64,000 bases of DNA, from contig JAJYQP010000006.1 of the NCBI GenBank assembly GCA_021794525.1, positions 33,414 through 97,413 on the forward strand, in the 5' to 3' direction. Each line of letters begins with the position of its first letter. The stretch's first letter is position 1. Origin of the DNA: Pseudomonadota bacterium (GTDB taxonomy: Bacteria; Pseudomonadota; Alphaproteobacteria; Sphingomonadales; Sphingomonadaceae). Below, piece after piece: positions 8,666 to 17,346 of the stretch. The notes below the pieces were generated by a model. It did not search any database. It saw only the letters and a list, made by a program, of their open reading frames with translations, and was not told where the DNA came from. A program made the position numbers and the translations under genes.

Positions 8666-8694
8666 TTGTGTCGCGCCAGCCACGGTGCTATCGT
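8666..8694 (+). promoter_or_regulatory. candidate promoter for leaderless phhA transcription
   Basis: TTGTGT (8666-8671) and TATCGT (8689-8694) are spaced by 17 bases. The -10-like hexamer ends 6 bases before the phhA ATG at 8701, so a normal start point would fall on or next to the start codon. No Shine-Dalgarno sequence precedes the ATG. Both points suggest a leaderless mRNA. Confidence 0.4.
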
Positions 8695-8700
8695 CCGTGT

Positions 8701-9651
8701 ATGAGCCAGACTGCCGCAGCCCGCACCGAGCCCGCAACCGATTTCACGCGGCTGCCGGATTTGCCGGCGGATGTGTTCACCGCTCCGCTCAGGCGCCCGG
8801 AGCAGGTCGGCGAGGACTGGCTGGAGTCGAAGCAGACCGCCTATTCGAGCGAGGACGACGCGATCTGGGACGACCTGTTCGAGCGTCAGATGGACGTGCT
8901 TCCCGGCCGCGCCGCCAGCGCCTTCATGGCGGGCCTCCAGAAACTCAACCTCAATCGCGGCGGGGTACCCGAGTTCGGCAAGCTATCCGAAGACCTCGGC
9001 CAGCTGACGGGTTGGAGCGTGGTGCCGGTGCCGATGCTCATCCCCGATCACGTGTTCTTCTGGCACCTCGCCAACCGGCGCTTCCCGGCGGGCAATTTCA
9101 TCCGTACGCGCGATACCTTCGATTACATCCAGGAGCCCGACGTCTTCCATGACGTGTTCGGCCACGTGCCGATGCTGACCGACCCGGTCTATGCCGATTA
9201 CATGCAGGAATATGGTCGCGCCGGGTGGAAGGCGATGCGCTTCAACCGGCTGAAATCGCTGGGGGCACTTTACTGGTACACGGTCGAGTTCGGGCTGATC
9301 CAGGAGCGCGACGGCATCAAGGCCTATGGCGCCGGAATCCTCTCCGGGCCTACCGAGGTCGTCTTTGCGACCGAGGCACAGAGCCCGAACCGGATCATGC
9401 TCAACGTCGACCGGGTGATGCGCACGGATTACGTCATCAGCGACCTGCAGCCGACCTATTTCGTTATCGAGAGCTTCGACGATCTCTATCGCCAGACCGT
9501 GGAGCGCGATTTCGAGCGGCTTTACCGCAGCCTGTCGCCCGGCTTCACCTATGCCAACAGCGCCGTTATCGACGTCGACGACGTGCTGCATCGCGGGACG
9601 CAGGAATATTCGCTGCGCGGTGGGCGGGGGAGCGGCGCGGCGCCGGTGTGA
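8701..9651 (+). CDS. phhA: phenylalanine 4-monooxygenase
   Basis: A 316-residue bacterial aromatic amino acid hydroxylase that converts phenylalanine to tyrosine with tetrahydropterin and non-heme iron. The iron ligands are His150 and His155 in FHDVFGHVPML and Glu196 in YWYTVEFGLI. Other conserved blocks are LIPDHVFFWHLANRRFP and GAGILSGPTEV. The reading frame is open far upstream, but similarity begins shortly after the ATG at 8701, which is taken as start. No ribosome site is visible there. It lies divergent from PPK2 and ends at a hairpin. Confidence 0.95.
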   Translation: MSQTAAARTEPATDFTRLPDLPADVFTAPLRRPEQVGEDWLESKQTAYSSEDDAIWDDLFERQMDVLPGRAASAFMAGLQKLNLNRGGVPEFGKLSEDLGQLTGWSVVPVPMLIPDHVFFWHLANRRFPAGNFIRTRDTFDYIQEPDVFHDVFGHVPMLTDPVYADYMQEYGRAGWKAMRFNRLKSLGALYWYTVEFGLIQERDGIKAYGAGILSGPTEVVFATEAQSPNRIMLNVDRVMRTDYVISDLQPTYFVIESFDDLYRQTVERDFERLYRSLSPGFTYANSAVIDVDDVLHRGTQEYSLRGGRGSGAAPV

Positions 9652-9663
9652 CAGGAAAAAGAA

Positions 9664-9691
9664 ACCGGCCCGGGATCACTCCCGAGCCGGT
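9664..9691 (-). terminator. intrinsic terminator between convergent phhA and lipoprotein genes
   Basis: A stem of ACCGGC/GCCGGT plus CGGG/CCCG with a one-base mismatch is followed, on the minus strand, by TTTCTTTTTC. The T-rich tract is on the side that terminates the leftward lipoprotein gene. The same hairpin sits just downstream of phhA on the other strand but lacks a T tract there. Confidence 0.75.
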
Positions 9692-9710
9692 GTCCTGAAA
9701 TTCGCCAGGA

Positions 9711-9992
9711 TTACTTGGCGGCGTCGGTGGCGGTCGCGTTGCCGTCAGCCTTGTCCATCGCCTCACCCTGCTTTTCCATGGCGTCGGCCTTGTTCTCGGC
9801 CTGATCGGTCATGGCATCAGCCTGTTCGTCGGTAATCTTGCCGGCGTCGGCCGAAGCTTCGGCAGCGGCATTTACGGCTTCGGCGTTCTGCTCGCCGGCG
9901 TCTTCCATCGCGTTTTCCTTCGGGCCGTCACAGGCGACGACGCCGAAGCTGAGCGCGGCGGCAAGCATCGAGGTCTTGATCATGGTCTTCAT
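9711..9992 (-). CDS. small Ala/Asp/Glu-rich lipoprotein
   Basis: A 93-residue lipoprotein: signal peptide MKTMIKTSMLAAALSFG, lipobox VVAC, then an acidic, alanine-rich body with repeated A-x-A-E/D patterns (QADAMTDQAENKADAMEKQ) that is likely helical or disordered. A purine-rich ribosome site (AAAAGGGGAAG) precedes the ATG. It is convergent with phhA and has its own terminator. Similar small lipoproteins are common in sphingomonads; function unknown. Composition resembles the lipoprotein at 2741. Confidence 0.75.
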   Translation of the reverse strand: MKTMIKTSMLAAALSFGVVACDGPKENAMEDAGEQNAEAVNAAAEASADAGKITDEQADAMTDQAENKADAMEKQGEAMDKADGNATATDAAK

Positions 9993-10054
9993 TTTTCTTC
10001 CCCTTTTCAGAAAAACCGGCGCAACCTATATGCCGGTGGGTTCGGTTTGCAAAC

Positions 10055-10321
10055 TCATCGAGAGCGAGCGGCCATCCATCGACGTGCAAGCATATGCAGG
10101 ACGACGATGAACAGGGCCGCCGACAGCACACCCCACAGCAACTGACCGGCGCTGATGCCCGCGGAGAGGGAGACGTTCCCTGCCAGCAGTGCGCCCACAT
10201 ATGCGCCCGCGATGCCCGCGAGGCCACAGGCGGTGATGCCGACCCTGTCATCCCGCTCGACGACGATCGCGGCCAGCCATCCCATGACGGAACCTACAAT
10301 GGTCAGAATCAGGAATCCCAT
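10055..10321 (-). CDS. GlsB/YeaQ/YmgE family stress-response membrane protein
   Basis: An 88-residue integral membrane protein from MGFLILTIVGSVMGWLAAIVV. It has three hydrophobic segments and a glycine-rich middle (GLAGIAGAYVGALLAG), the pattern of the transglycosylase-associated GlsB/YeaQ family linked to stress responses. The frame is open 10 codons further upstream to 10351, but family proteins start at the MGF methionine. It reads in the same direction as uppP, some 90 bases downstream of it. Confidence 0.8.
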   Translation of the reverse strand: MGFLILTIVGSVMGWLAAIVVERDDRVGITACGLAGIAGAYVGALLAGNVSLSAGISAGQLLWGVLSAALFIVVLHMLARRWMAARSR

Positions 10322-10412
10322 CGGCTTCGGCTCACTCGTGATCAGGCGCAACTAGGGCAACAAGTGTCCGGCAGGCCAAAAGGTTCCGCAGATCGTGACA
10401 AAAATGTGGCCG

Positions 10413-11246
10413 TCAGCGAATGATGAGCCAGACGAGCGCCGCGGTCCCGGCGACGATACGATACCAGGCGAATGGCGCAAAGCCCCGCCGGCTGACATAG
10501 GCCACGAACAGGCGGATGACCGCTAGTGCCACGATGAAGCTGACGACGAAGCCGACCGCGATTTCTGCCCATCCGACGGTGCCGGTTCCGCTCGATAGCT
10601 GGTCGGCCTTGGTCGCCAATTCCAGCGTGGTCGCGCCCAGCATGGTGGGTATGGCAAGGAAGAAGGAGAACTCCGCCGCGGTCTTGCGCGCGGTTCCCAT
10701 CGCCAGCGCGCCCAGGATTGTCGCCCCCGAGCGGCTGACCCCCGGTACCATGGCGAGACATTGCGCAAGGCCAATCCCGAGGACCGTGCGGATCGGCAGG
10801 TCGGCGATTTCCGCTTCCGCGTCGTCCTCTCGTCCCGGTGCGCGGCGCGACACCAGGCGTTCGATAAGAAGGATGGCCACGCCACCCGCGATCAGCGCCC
10901 AGGCGACCACCACGGGACTGCCGAGCAGGACCTCGATCTGGTCCTTGAACGCCAGTCCGAGCACGACCGAGGGCAGGAACGCGATGAGGATGTTGCGAAC
11001 GAACCGCATCCCGCGCGCGTCCCGGCGCAAGAGGTCCATCAGAACTGCCCACAAGGTGCCCCAGTACTGGTACACCACGGCCAGGATGGCGCCGAGCTGA
11101 ATGATGACGTTGAACATCGCCCATTGCGCGGCGTTATAGCCGAACAGCTCGGTGGCGAGGATCAGGTGTCCGGTCGAGGACACCGGCAGGAATTCGGTGA
11201 CGCCCTCGACGATGCCGAGCAGGATGGCGGTGATGAGATCGTTCAT
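10413..11246 (-). CDS. uppP: undecaprenyl-diphosphatase
   Basis: A 277-residue polytopic membrane enzyme (UppP/BacA) that dephosphorylates undecaprenyl diphosphate for reuse in peptidoglycan synthesis. Signature motifs are GIVEGVTEFLPVSSTGHLIL near the N-terminus (catalytic Glu-rich motif and phosphate loop) and PGVSRSGATI in the middle. The ATG at 11246 gives the usual MNDLITAILLGIVEG start, so the 8-residue upstream extension is rejected. It follows an ABC exporter gene on the same strand, 52 bases apart. Confidence 0.96.
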   Translation of the reverse strand: MNDLITAILLGIVEGVTEFLPVSSTGHLILATELFGYNAAQWAMFNVIIQLGAILAVVYQYWGTLWAVLMDLLRRDARGMRFVRNILIAFLPSVVLGLAFKDQIEVLLGSPVVVAWALIAGGVAILLIERLVSRRAPGREDDAEAEIADLPIRTVLGIGLAQCLAMVPGVSRSGATILGALAMGTARKTAAEFSFFLAIPTMLGATTLELATKADQLSSGTGTVGWAEIAVGFVVSFIVALAVIRLFVAYVSRRGFAPFAWYRIVAGTAALVWLIIR

Positions 11247-11298
11247 GCCGCGCCCATGAACGAGCGGCACGGTCTGTCAACCCGTCGCTGCCGGTTGC

Positions 11299-13125
11299 TC
11301 AGGCGGTCTGCATACCGAACTGCAGCGCGGCGAGACGCGCATAGAGACCGCCCGCGCGCGACAGGGTGTGGTGCGAGCCCTGCTCGACGATCCGCCCCTC
11401 GTCCATCACCACGATGCGGTCGGCCGCGCGGATGGTGGCGAGGCGGTGGGCGATCACTAGCGTGGTCCTGTTCTGCATCAACCGGTCGAGCGCGTCCTGC
11501 ACGAGCCGCTCGCTCTCGGCATCGAGCGCGCTGGTGGCCTCGTCCAGCAGCAGGATCGGCGTGTCGCGGAGCAGCGCGCGGGCAATGGCGAGGCGCTGCT
11601 GCTGTCCGCCGGAGAGGCGCGCGCCGTTCTCGCCGAGATCGGTGTCGAGGCCGTCGGGCAGGCGCTCGAGAAAATCGGCCGCATTGGCTGCGCGCGCGGC
11701 TTCCCAGATTTCAACATCCTCGGCATTCCAGCGGCCATAGCGCAGGTTGTCGCGCGCATTGGCGCTGAACAGGACGCCGTCCTGCGGGACCAGCGCAATC
11801 CGATCGCGGATGTCGGCGGGGTCGGCGCTTGCGAGCGGAATGCCGTCGAGCCGGATCGTGCCCGCCTGCGGATCGTAGAACCGCTCGGCAAGCTGGAAGA
11901 TCGTGGACTTGCCTGCGCCGGAAGGGCCGACGATCGCAACCGTCTCCCCGGGCTCCACCTCGAGGGTAAAATCCTTGAGCGCCGCCACGTCGGGCCGCGT
12001 CGGATAGCGGAAGCTGACGTTGCGGAACGACAGGCTGCCGCGCGCCGGAACCGGGAGTGCCTGCGGACGCGCGGGCGGGGCGATTGTCGGGACTTCCTCG
12101 AGCAGTTCGTTGAGGCGGCTGGCGGCGCCCGCGCCACGCAGAAGGTCGCCATAAACCTCGGTCAGGGCGCCGAATGCCCCGGCGACGAGTCCGCCGGTGA
12201 TGACGAAAGCCGCGATGGTGCCGCCGCTGATGGTGCCGCTGCTGACGCCCAGCGCACCGCGCCACATGAGAAGGGTGATGGCGCCGAAGACGAGGAAGAT
12301 GACCACCGAGGTCATGATCGCGCGGATCAGGATGCGGCGCTTGGCGGTAGCGAAGCTGCGCTCCACCGCCGCGCCGAAGCGGTCGGTTTCGCGCTGTTCC
12401 TGGTTGAAACCCTGCACGATCTTCATGGCCGACAGGACTTCGGTCACCATCGCGCCGATGTCGGCGATCCGGTCCTGACTGTCGCGCGAGACGCTGCGGA
12501 CGCGGCGCCCGAACACCGTGATCGGGATGACCACCAGCGGAATCACCAGCACCAGCCCGACGGTCAGCTGCGGGGCCAGGACGAAGAGATAGGCAATGCC
12601 GCCGATGCCCATCAGTACGTTCCGCAGCGCCACCGAAACGGTGGTGCCGACCACCTGCTCGATCAGCGTGGTATCGCTGGTCATGCGGCTGGAGATCTCC
12701 TTGGGGCTGTTCTGCTCGTAAAAGGCGGGGGACAGGCGCAGGAGGTTGCGGTGCACGGCGAGGCGGATATCGGCGACGACCCGCTCCCCCAGCCAGCTCA
12801 CGAAGAAGAACCTGAATGCCGTGCCGATGGCGAGCACAGTGACGATGATCAGCAGGTATCGGAACCAGCGACCGATATTGGCCGCATCGCTCCCGGCGGC
12901 AAAGCCCCGGTCGATGATGAGCTTGAACCCGGCCGGGATCGCCAGCGTGGCCGCGGCAGTGACCATCAGCGCGGCAAGCGCCGCCGCTACTTGGCCGGGA
13001 TATCGCGCAGCGGCGGCCCAGACCATCCGCAGCGGGCGCAACGAGCGCGTCTTGCGCGGCGTCTCATCTTCAACACCGATAGGATTTTGCGACCCCTTTT
13101 CGGGTGTCTCCGATTTTCCGTCCAT
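11299..13125 (-). CDS. ABC transporter, fused permease and ATPase (MsbA-like exporter)
   Basis: A 608-residue half-transporter. Six membrane helices lie within residues 45-330. The nucleotide-binding domain follows with Walker A GPSGAGKST (400-408), signature LSGGQQQRLAIARALL, Walker B ILLLDEATSALDAES and the H-loop VIAHRLAT. It works as a homodimer or heterodimer. Lipid, lipid-A-precursor or drug export are the known roles for this type, and nothing here distinguishes them, although position next to uppP fits an envelope role. It is divergent from phaZ. Confidence 0.93.
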   Translation of the reverse strand: MDGKSETPEKGSQNPIGVEDETPRKTRSLRPLRMVWAAAARYPGQVAAALAALMVTAAATLAIPAGFKLIIDRGFAAGSDAANIGRWFRYLLIIVTVLAIGTAFRFFFVSWLGERVVADIRLAVHRNLLRLSPAFYEQNSPKEISSRMTSDTTLIEQVVGTTVSVALRNVLMGIGGIAYLFVLAPQLTVGLVLVIPLVVIPITVFGRRVRSVSRDSQDRIADIGAMVTEVLSAMKIVQGFNQEQRETDRFGAAVERSFATAKRRILIRAIMTSVVIFLVFGAITLLMWRGALGVSSGTISGGTIAAFVITGGLVAGAFGALTEVYGDLLRGAGAASRLNELLEEVPTIAPPARPQALPVPARGSLSFRNVSFRYPTRPDVAALKDFTLEVEPGETVAIVGPSGAGKSTIFQLAERFYDPQAGTIRLDGIPLASADPADIRDRIALVPQDGVLFSANARDNLRYGRWNAEDVEIWEAARAANAADFLERLPDGLDTDLGENGARLSGGQQQRLAIARALLRDTPILLLDEATSALDAESERLVQDALDRLMQNRTTLVIAHRLATIRAADRIVVMDEGRIVEQGSHHTLSRAGGLYARLAALQFGMQTA

Positions 13126-13239
13126 GGACCGCAGTTAGGCGCGGAGCCGGCAATTTTCTACAGCGCCGTGATCCGATTTCAGCATTGTGCGTTGCACAAA
13201 GCGTTGCCGACGGCCACATATATCGTCCGGAGACGCTCG

Positions 13240-14502
13240 ATGACAGGGCGCAGCAGGGGTAACGCATTGCTTTATCACGCGCATGAGCTGCAGCGCAGCT
13301 GGCTGGATGCCGCGAGCACCTGGGCATCGATCGGGGCGGAAGTCCTCGGCAACCCGGCTTTGCCGGTCGGCTACATGGGCCTTGCTCCGTTCGCTGCCAG
13401 CGCGCTCGAGGTCATCGCCCATGCCACCGCGCCGCGCGGAAAGCCCGATTTCGACATCGAGGTCGTCGAAGCTGGCGGTCAGGGCTGGCCCGTGACCGAG
13501 TCGATCGTCCTCAACAAGCCATTCGGCGACCTTCGCCGCTTCACGCATCCGGGCCTCGCACCCGATGCCCCCAGGCTGCTGATCGTCGCGCCGATGAGCG
13601 GGCATTACGCGACCCTGTTGCGCGGCACGGTCGCGCGCATGGCGCAGTCCTGCGAAGTCTACATCACCGACTGGGCAGATGCGAAGGTCGTACCGCTGTC
13701 CGAAGGCCGCTTCGATCTCGACGATTACATCGATTACGCGATCGAATTCCTCGAGTTCATCGCCGGGCAGGATGATGGGCGCGGCGTTCACGCGATGGCG
13801 GTATGCCAGCCTTCGGTGCCGGTGTTCGCGGCGACGGCGATCCTTAACATGCACAAGAGCCCGGCGGCGCCCCGGACGCTCACCATGATGGGCGGGCCGA
13901 TCGACACTCGCGAATCCCCAACCACGGTCAATGATCTCGCGATGGAGCGGCCGATCGAGTGGTTCCGACAGAGCGTGATCGCGACCGTTCCCGGCCAGTA
14001 TCGCGGCGCGGGGCGACGGGTCTACCCGGGCTTCCTGCAACTCGCCGGTTTCATGAGCATGAACCTCGGCAACCACCTGATGAGCCACTGGGAGATGTTC
14101 AAGCACCTCACGGTCGGTGACCAGGAAGGCGCGCAGGCAACCAAGGATTTCTACGAGGAATACCGCAGCGTCTGCGACATGACGGCGGAGTTCTACCTGC
14201 AGACGGTGGAGGAGGTGTTCCAGAAGCACTCGCTGCCCAACGGCACCTTCACCCATCGGGGCGATATCGTCGATCTCGGTGCGATCAAGCGCACGGCCCT
14301 GCTCGCGGTCGAAGGCGAGCGGGACGACATCTCAGGGATCGGGCAGACCAGGGCGGCGCTGACGCTGGCGACGGGACTCGCGGCGCGCAAGAAGCGCTAC
14401 CTGCTTGCCGAAGGCGCCGGGCATTACGGCATCTTCAACGGCAACCGGTGGCGCGACAGGATCGCGCCGGTGGTCGAGGAGTGGATCGCCGCCAACGGCT
14501 GA
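13240..14502 (+). CDS. phaZ: intracellular polyhydroxyalkanoate depolymerase
   Basis: A 420-residue PHA depolymerase that mobilises stored polyhydroxyalkanoate. The nucleophile motif is the cysteine type, AMAVCQPSVPV, rather than a Ser lipase box. The C-terminus holds the family's AEGAGHYGIFNGNRWRD with the catalytic His, and a DITDWADAKVVP-like segment is present. The ATG at 13240 has GGAG 7 bases upstream. However, family members start at M-L-Y-x-A-x-E-L-Q, which here is a TTG at 13267 with AGGGG 7 bases upstream, so the true start may be 13267 (411 residues). Confidence 0.93.
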   Translation: MTGRSRGNALLYHAHELQRSWLDAASTWASIGAEVLGNPALPVGYMGLAPFAASALEVIAHATAPRGKPDFDIEVVEAGGQGWPVTESIVLNKPFGDLRRFTHPGLAPDAPRLLIVAPMSGHYATLLRGTVARMAQSCEVYITDWADAKVVPLSEGRFDLDDYIDYAIEFLEFIAGQDDGRGVHAMAVCQPSVPVFAATAILNMHKSPAAPRTLTMMGGPIDTRESPTTVNDLAMERPIEWFRQSVIATVPGQYRGAGRRVYPGFLQLAGFMSMNLGNHLMSHWEMFKHLTVGDQEGAQATKDFYEEYRSVCDMTAEFYLQTVEEVFQKHSLPNGTFTHRGDIVDLGAIKRTALLAVEGERDDISGIGQTRAALTLATGLAARKKRYLLAEGAGHYGIFNGNRWRDRIAPVVEEWIAANG

Positions 14503-14505
14503 CAG

Positions 14506-15108
14506 TCAGGTCTCGATGCGCGGCTCGCGGCGGGAGAACAGCCGCCGGAGAACGTGCCTGGCCGCAAACAGCAATCCGATGATGATCGCCACCAATACGG
14601 CGGCTATCCCGGCGGCGTAGGCCGGGTGCTCGTAAGCCATGTAGAGCAGGCCGGCGGTCGCAACGTCCTCGACCGTCGACACCGCGATATTGCTCGCAGG
14701 TTCGGGGCTGGCATTGACCACGGCGCGTGCTCCGGCCTTGCCGGCATGGGCCGCAAGGCTCGCGCCTCCGCCAAGCAGGAGGGCGATGACCTGCATTGCC
14801 GGGTCGGACGGGTCGACGATCGCTAGCGCCAGCAGCGCGCCGCCGACGGGTCTCACCAGCGTATGGACTGCGTCCCAGATCGAATCGAGCCACATGACCT
14901 TGTCGGCAAAGAACTCGGCCAGCGCGCCCACCGCGGCGATCCCCATGATCCACGGGTTGGCGAGGATCTCGAGCGAATGGAGATGCTCGGGGAGCGGTAG
15001 CGCGCCGAGTCGCATGGCGAGCCCGGTGGCTAAGACGCTGAGATAGAGCCGCCAACCCGCCAGCAGGCTGACGCTCCCCGCGATCCCCAGGATTGCCATG
15101 ATGTCCAC
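14506..15108 (-). CDS. DUF4126 domain membrane protein
   Basis: A 200-residue hydrophobic protein with about five membrane segments. The DUF4126 pattern is clear: an N-terminal helix ending in GWRLYLSVLATGL, then FADKVMWLDSIWDAVHTLVRPVGGALLA and the ASNIAVSTVEDV stretch. The biochemical role of the family is unknown. It is convergent with phaZ (3 bases between stops) and starts at a codon upstream of which no strong ribosome site is seen. Confidence 0.85.
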   Translation of the reverse strand: MDIMAILGIAGSVSLLAGWRLYLSVLATGLAMRLGALPLPEHLHSLEILANPWIMGIAAVGALAEFFADKVMWLDSIWDAVHTLVRPVGGALLALAIVDPSDPAMQVIALLLGGGASLAAHAGKAGARAVVNASPEPASNIAVSTVEDVATAGLLYMAYEHPAYAAGIAAVLVAIIIGLLFAARHVLRRLFSRREPRIET

Positions 15109-15155
15109 GGGCTTCCCTCCAAGGTCAGGCCGGAAAGACGGTTAGACCCGTGCGC

Positions 15156-15635
15156 CTAAAGCGCAAGCACGGCCTCGCCAACCGGGGACGCGGAAGTGCC
15201 TGGAACAAATTCTGCCGGCTGCGAATCGCGCGTTATCCTCACCGCTGCTGCTACCATTCCGGGCGCGCTGACGTGTTCTGGATCGCTCTCGACAGTTTGA
15301 GCCTCGCCAGGCGCGGCATCATTCCCGGCCACATAGCTTGCCGGTTCGACATAGGGTTGCCGGTCGAGCACACGATAGCGCGTCTGGCTGAACAGTCCGC
15401 GTTCGGAAAGCTGCGCTACCCGTATGGTGCCGCGGGCAGTCACCAGTGGATAACGATCGGGCATCACTCCGGCCGTGACTGTCGGCTGGCGCCCGCTCGA
15501 GGTTTCGTGGTTCTGATAATATTCGGTCGTTGCCGATGCAGCGACGACGGGTGACGAACCTAATGCTGTGCCCGCGATTGCCCCACCCACGGCACACACG
15601 AGGCCCGCCCCCCAAAGCAGGGGAGACCTGATCAT
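15156..15635 (-). CDS. hypothetical exported or single-pass membrane protein
   Basis: A 159-residue protein not recognised as any family. The ATG at 15635 (GGAG about 10 bases upstream) gives an N-terminal hydrophobic segment IRSPLLWGAGLVCAVGGAIAGTALG, which is a signal anchor or uncleaved signal. The remainder is polar, with low-complexity Ala/Pro/Val and motifs such as LVTARGTIRVAQLSERGLFSQTRYRVLDRQPYVEP. The frame is open much further upstream, but that part lies antisense to the divergent gene at 15853 and is rejected. Confidence 0.6.
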   Translation of the reverse strand: MIRSPLLWGAGLVCAVGGAIAGTALGSSPVVAASATTEYYQNHETSSGRQPTVTAGVMPDRYPLVTARGTIRVAQLSERGLFSQTRYRVLDRQPYVEPASYVAGNDAAPGEAQTVESDPEHVSAPGMVAAAVRITRDSQPAEFVPGTSASPVGEAVLAL

Positions 15636-15852
15636 GATCCACGTACTCCGAAACTGTGATCTTGGCTGTGAAAACGCGCCGCGGCGCCACTGCGTTCCCG
15701 AAAGCGGGTGCGGGATTGTTAACTCTGGCAAGCAAGGAGGCGGCAACCGCAGCGTGTAAGGGCATGATAAAGGTTCATCGGCTAAGTTAATGCCGCAATC
15801 AGGATATCGCGGACCAGGGGCAAGCGGTCCGCACGGGGGACAGGGTCGGCCA

Positions 15853-16767
15853 ATGCACGAATTGCAAAAGGTGTTCGCGACGGAAGCAGGCGAGGCGAGG
15901 TGGACGCAGGACATGCACGCCCTGTTCGGCGCGGGCGCCTTCGACGAGGCGGAATCGCTGCTGGCGGAAGCGCTCACTGCGCTCGACACCGAATTGGGGT
16001 GGCGATGCCTCGAGCTCCCGCGTGAGGCTGTGGTGCTGTCGGGCTGGGAAGAGATGGACGAGGCGATCGCCTTGCACGAGGGCGACCCGGTCACGGCCGT
16101 GACGATAGCCATCGCCAATGAGGCCGACCGCGCCTTCGAGAAAGGCCAGGTGCACCGGCCGTACGTGCTCCTCGGCCTCTATACCGACGAGGCCTACCCG
16201 TTTTCCAAAACGGTGCATTGGGAACTGCTGGACGAATGCCACGCGGAGGTGCCCGGATGGGCCGGGCGCGAGGAAGATGTCGAGATCCACATGGACATCG
16301 AAGGGCTGGACTTGCTCAACACGAGCCTCGTCCACCACAAACAGCGCCATTATTTCCGCGAGAACGGCGATGCGCCTGCGCCGCTGCGCTATGTCGAGTT
16401 CGTGGTCGCGTGCTGGTGGCGCGCGCTCCGCTGGCACCAGGCGGTGGCGACGGAATGCAAGCTTCACGGCCTGACCCGCGCGATCCCGGTGATCGCGGGC
16501 ATGGTCGACATGCGGCCCGAGGCGGTCGCGATCCACGCATCCGGCATCGGCAAGAACGGTACGCTGTGCGCTGACGATGCCGACCATGGTTGCGGCAGCA
16601 CCATGGCGGAAAGCTTCGGTGAGGGCTTCATCCAGCGCAAGGCGGTCGAAGAGGAAAGGGCGCCGCCAACCGGCTCCGACATCCGTCGCCGTGCCCTGGA
16701 GGACGGCGAAGTCCTCGAACAGCCCGCGCGGGCCGGCCTCTGGGCGCGGATTTTCGGTCGGCGCTGA
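15853..16767 (+). CDS. conserved-looking hypothetical protein, unknown function
   Basis: A 304-residue soluble, acidic protein that I do not recognise. It contains GVHRPYVLLGLYTDEAYPFSK-like and YVEFVVACWWRALRWHQAVA segments and a Cys/His cluster near the C-terminus (CADDADHGCG). There is no signal peptide or membrane helix. The ATG at 15853 is preferred to the upstream in-frame ATG at 15790, which has no ribosome site; the one at 15853 is weak too. It is divergent from the membrane protein at 15635. Confidence 0.65.
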   Translation: MHELQKVFATEAGEARWTQDMHALFGAGAFDEAESLLAEALTALDTELGWRCLELPREAVVLSGWEEMDEAIALHEGDPVTAVTIAIANEADRAFEKGQVHRPYVLLGLYTDEAYPFSKTVHWELLDECHAEVPGWAGREEDVEIHMDIEGLDLLNTSLVHHKQRHYFRENGDAPAPLRYVEFVVACWWRALRWHQAVATECKLHGLTRAIPVIAGMVDMRPEAVAIHASGIGKNGTLCADDADHGCGSTMAESFGEGFIQRKAVEEERAPPTGSDIRRRALEDGEVLEQPARAGLWARIFGRR

Positions 16768-16818
16768 CCTTCGCACACCGGCTTGACCGGTCAGGGCGGC
16801 GGAGGCAGAGGTGCGCAG

Positions 16819-17259
16819 ATGGGGCCCCGAGGGAGAGTTTCGAGCATTTTTGCCATCGCGGCATTCGCGCTCTCCGGGTGCAGTGCCGGGTCGCAGGATG
16901 GCCGTTCCCCGTCAGCGCCACGATCCGAGGTGATCGCGCCGGATGAAACGATCCGTCTCACCGGGGCCGAGCCGTTCTGGGGCGGGACCATCGCCTCGGG
17001 CCGGCTGGTCTATACCACTCCCGAAGACCCTGCCGGCCAGACGGTGGAGGTCCGGCGCTTCGCCGGGCTCAACGGCTTCGGCTTCGCCGGCCGGATGGGC
17101 GAGCAGGCGCTCGATGTCGTCGTCACCGAAGCACCGTGTTCCGACGGCATGAGCGACCGCATATACCCGTTTTCGGTCGTGCTTCAGATCGGGCAGGACC
17201 AGCGTCGTGGTTGCGGCTGGACGGAACGACTACCCTACGCTGGTCCGGCCACCCCCTAG
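16819..17259 (+). CDS. COG3650-type lipoprotein
   Basis: A 146-residue lipoprotein. The start at 16819 follows a purine-rich GGAGG and gives a signal peptide with lipobox ALSGC. The mature part carries the pattern of COG3650 proteins: GAEPFWGG near the start, CSDGMSDRIYPFSV, and RGCGWTERL at the end, the cysteine pair presumably forming a disulfide. Family function is not established. It sits between the hypothetical gene at 15853 and the LOV kinase, all on the same strand. Confidence 0.75.
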   Translation: MGPRGRVSSIFAIAAFALSGCSAGSQDGRSPSAPRSEVIAPDETIRLTGAEPFWGGTIASGRLVYTTPEDPAGQTVEVRRFAGLNGFGFAGRMGEQALDVVVTEAPCSDGMSDRIYPFSVVLQIGQDQRRGCGWTERLPYAGPATP

Positions 17260-17346
17260 CGGCCAAATCAAGGAACAAAATCTCAGCCAGCGGATTAAGC
17301 GCGCGGAAAGGGTCGCAATCTCCCAACCGACAGCCCGTGGACTATT

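Noticed and set aside
7057..8700. Long open frame preceding phhA in the same phase
   Set aside because: It overlaps the hydratase-like gene in another frame and the antisense of ppk2. Phenylalanine hydroxylase similarity begins only after 8701.
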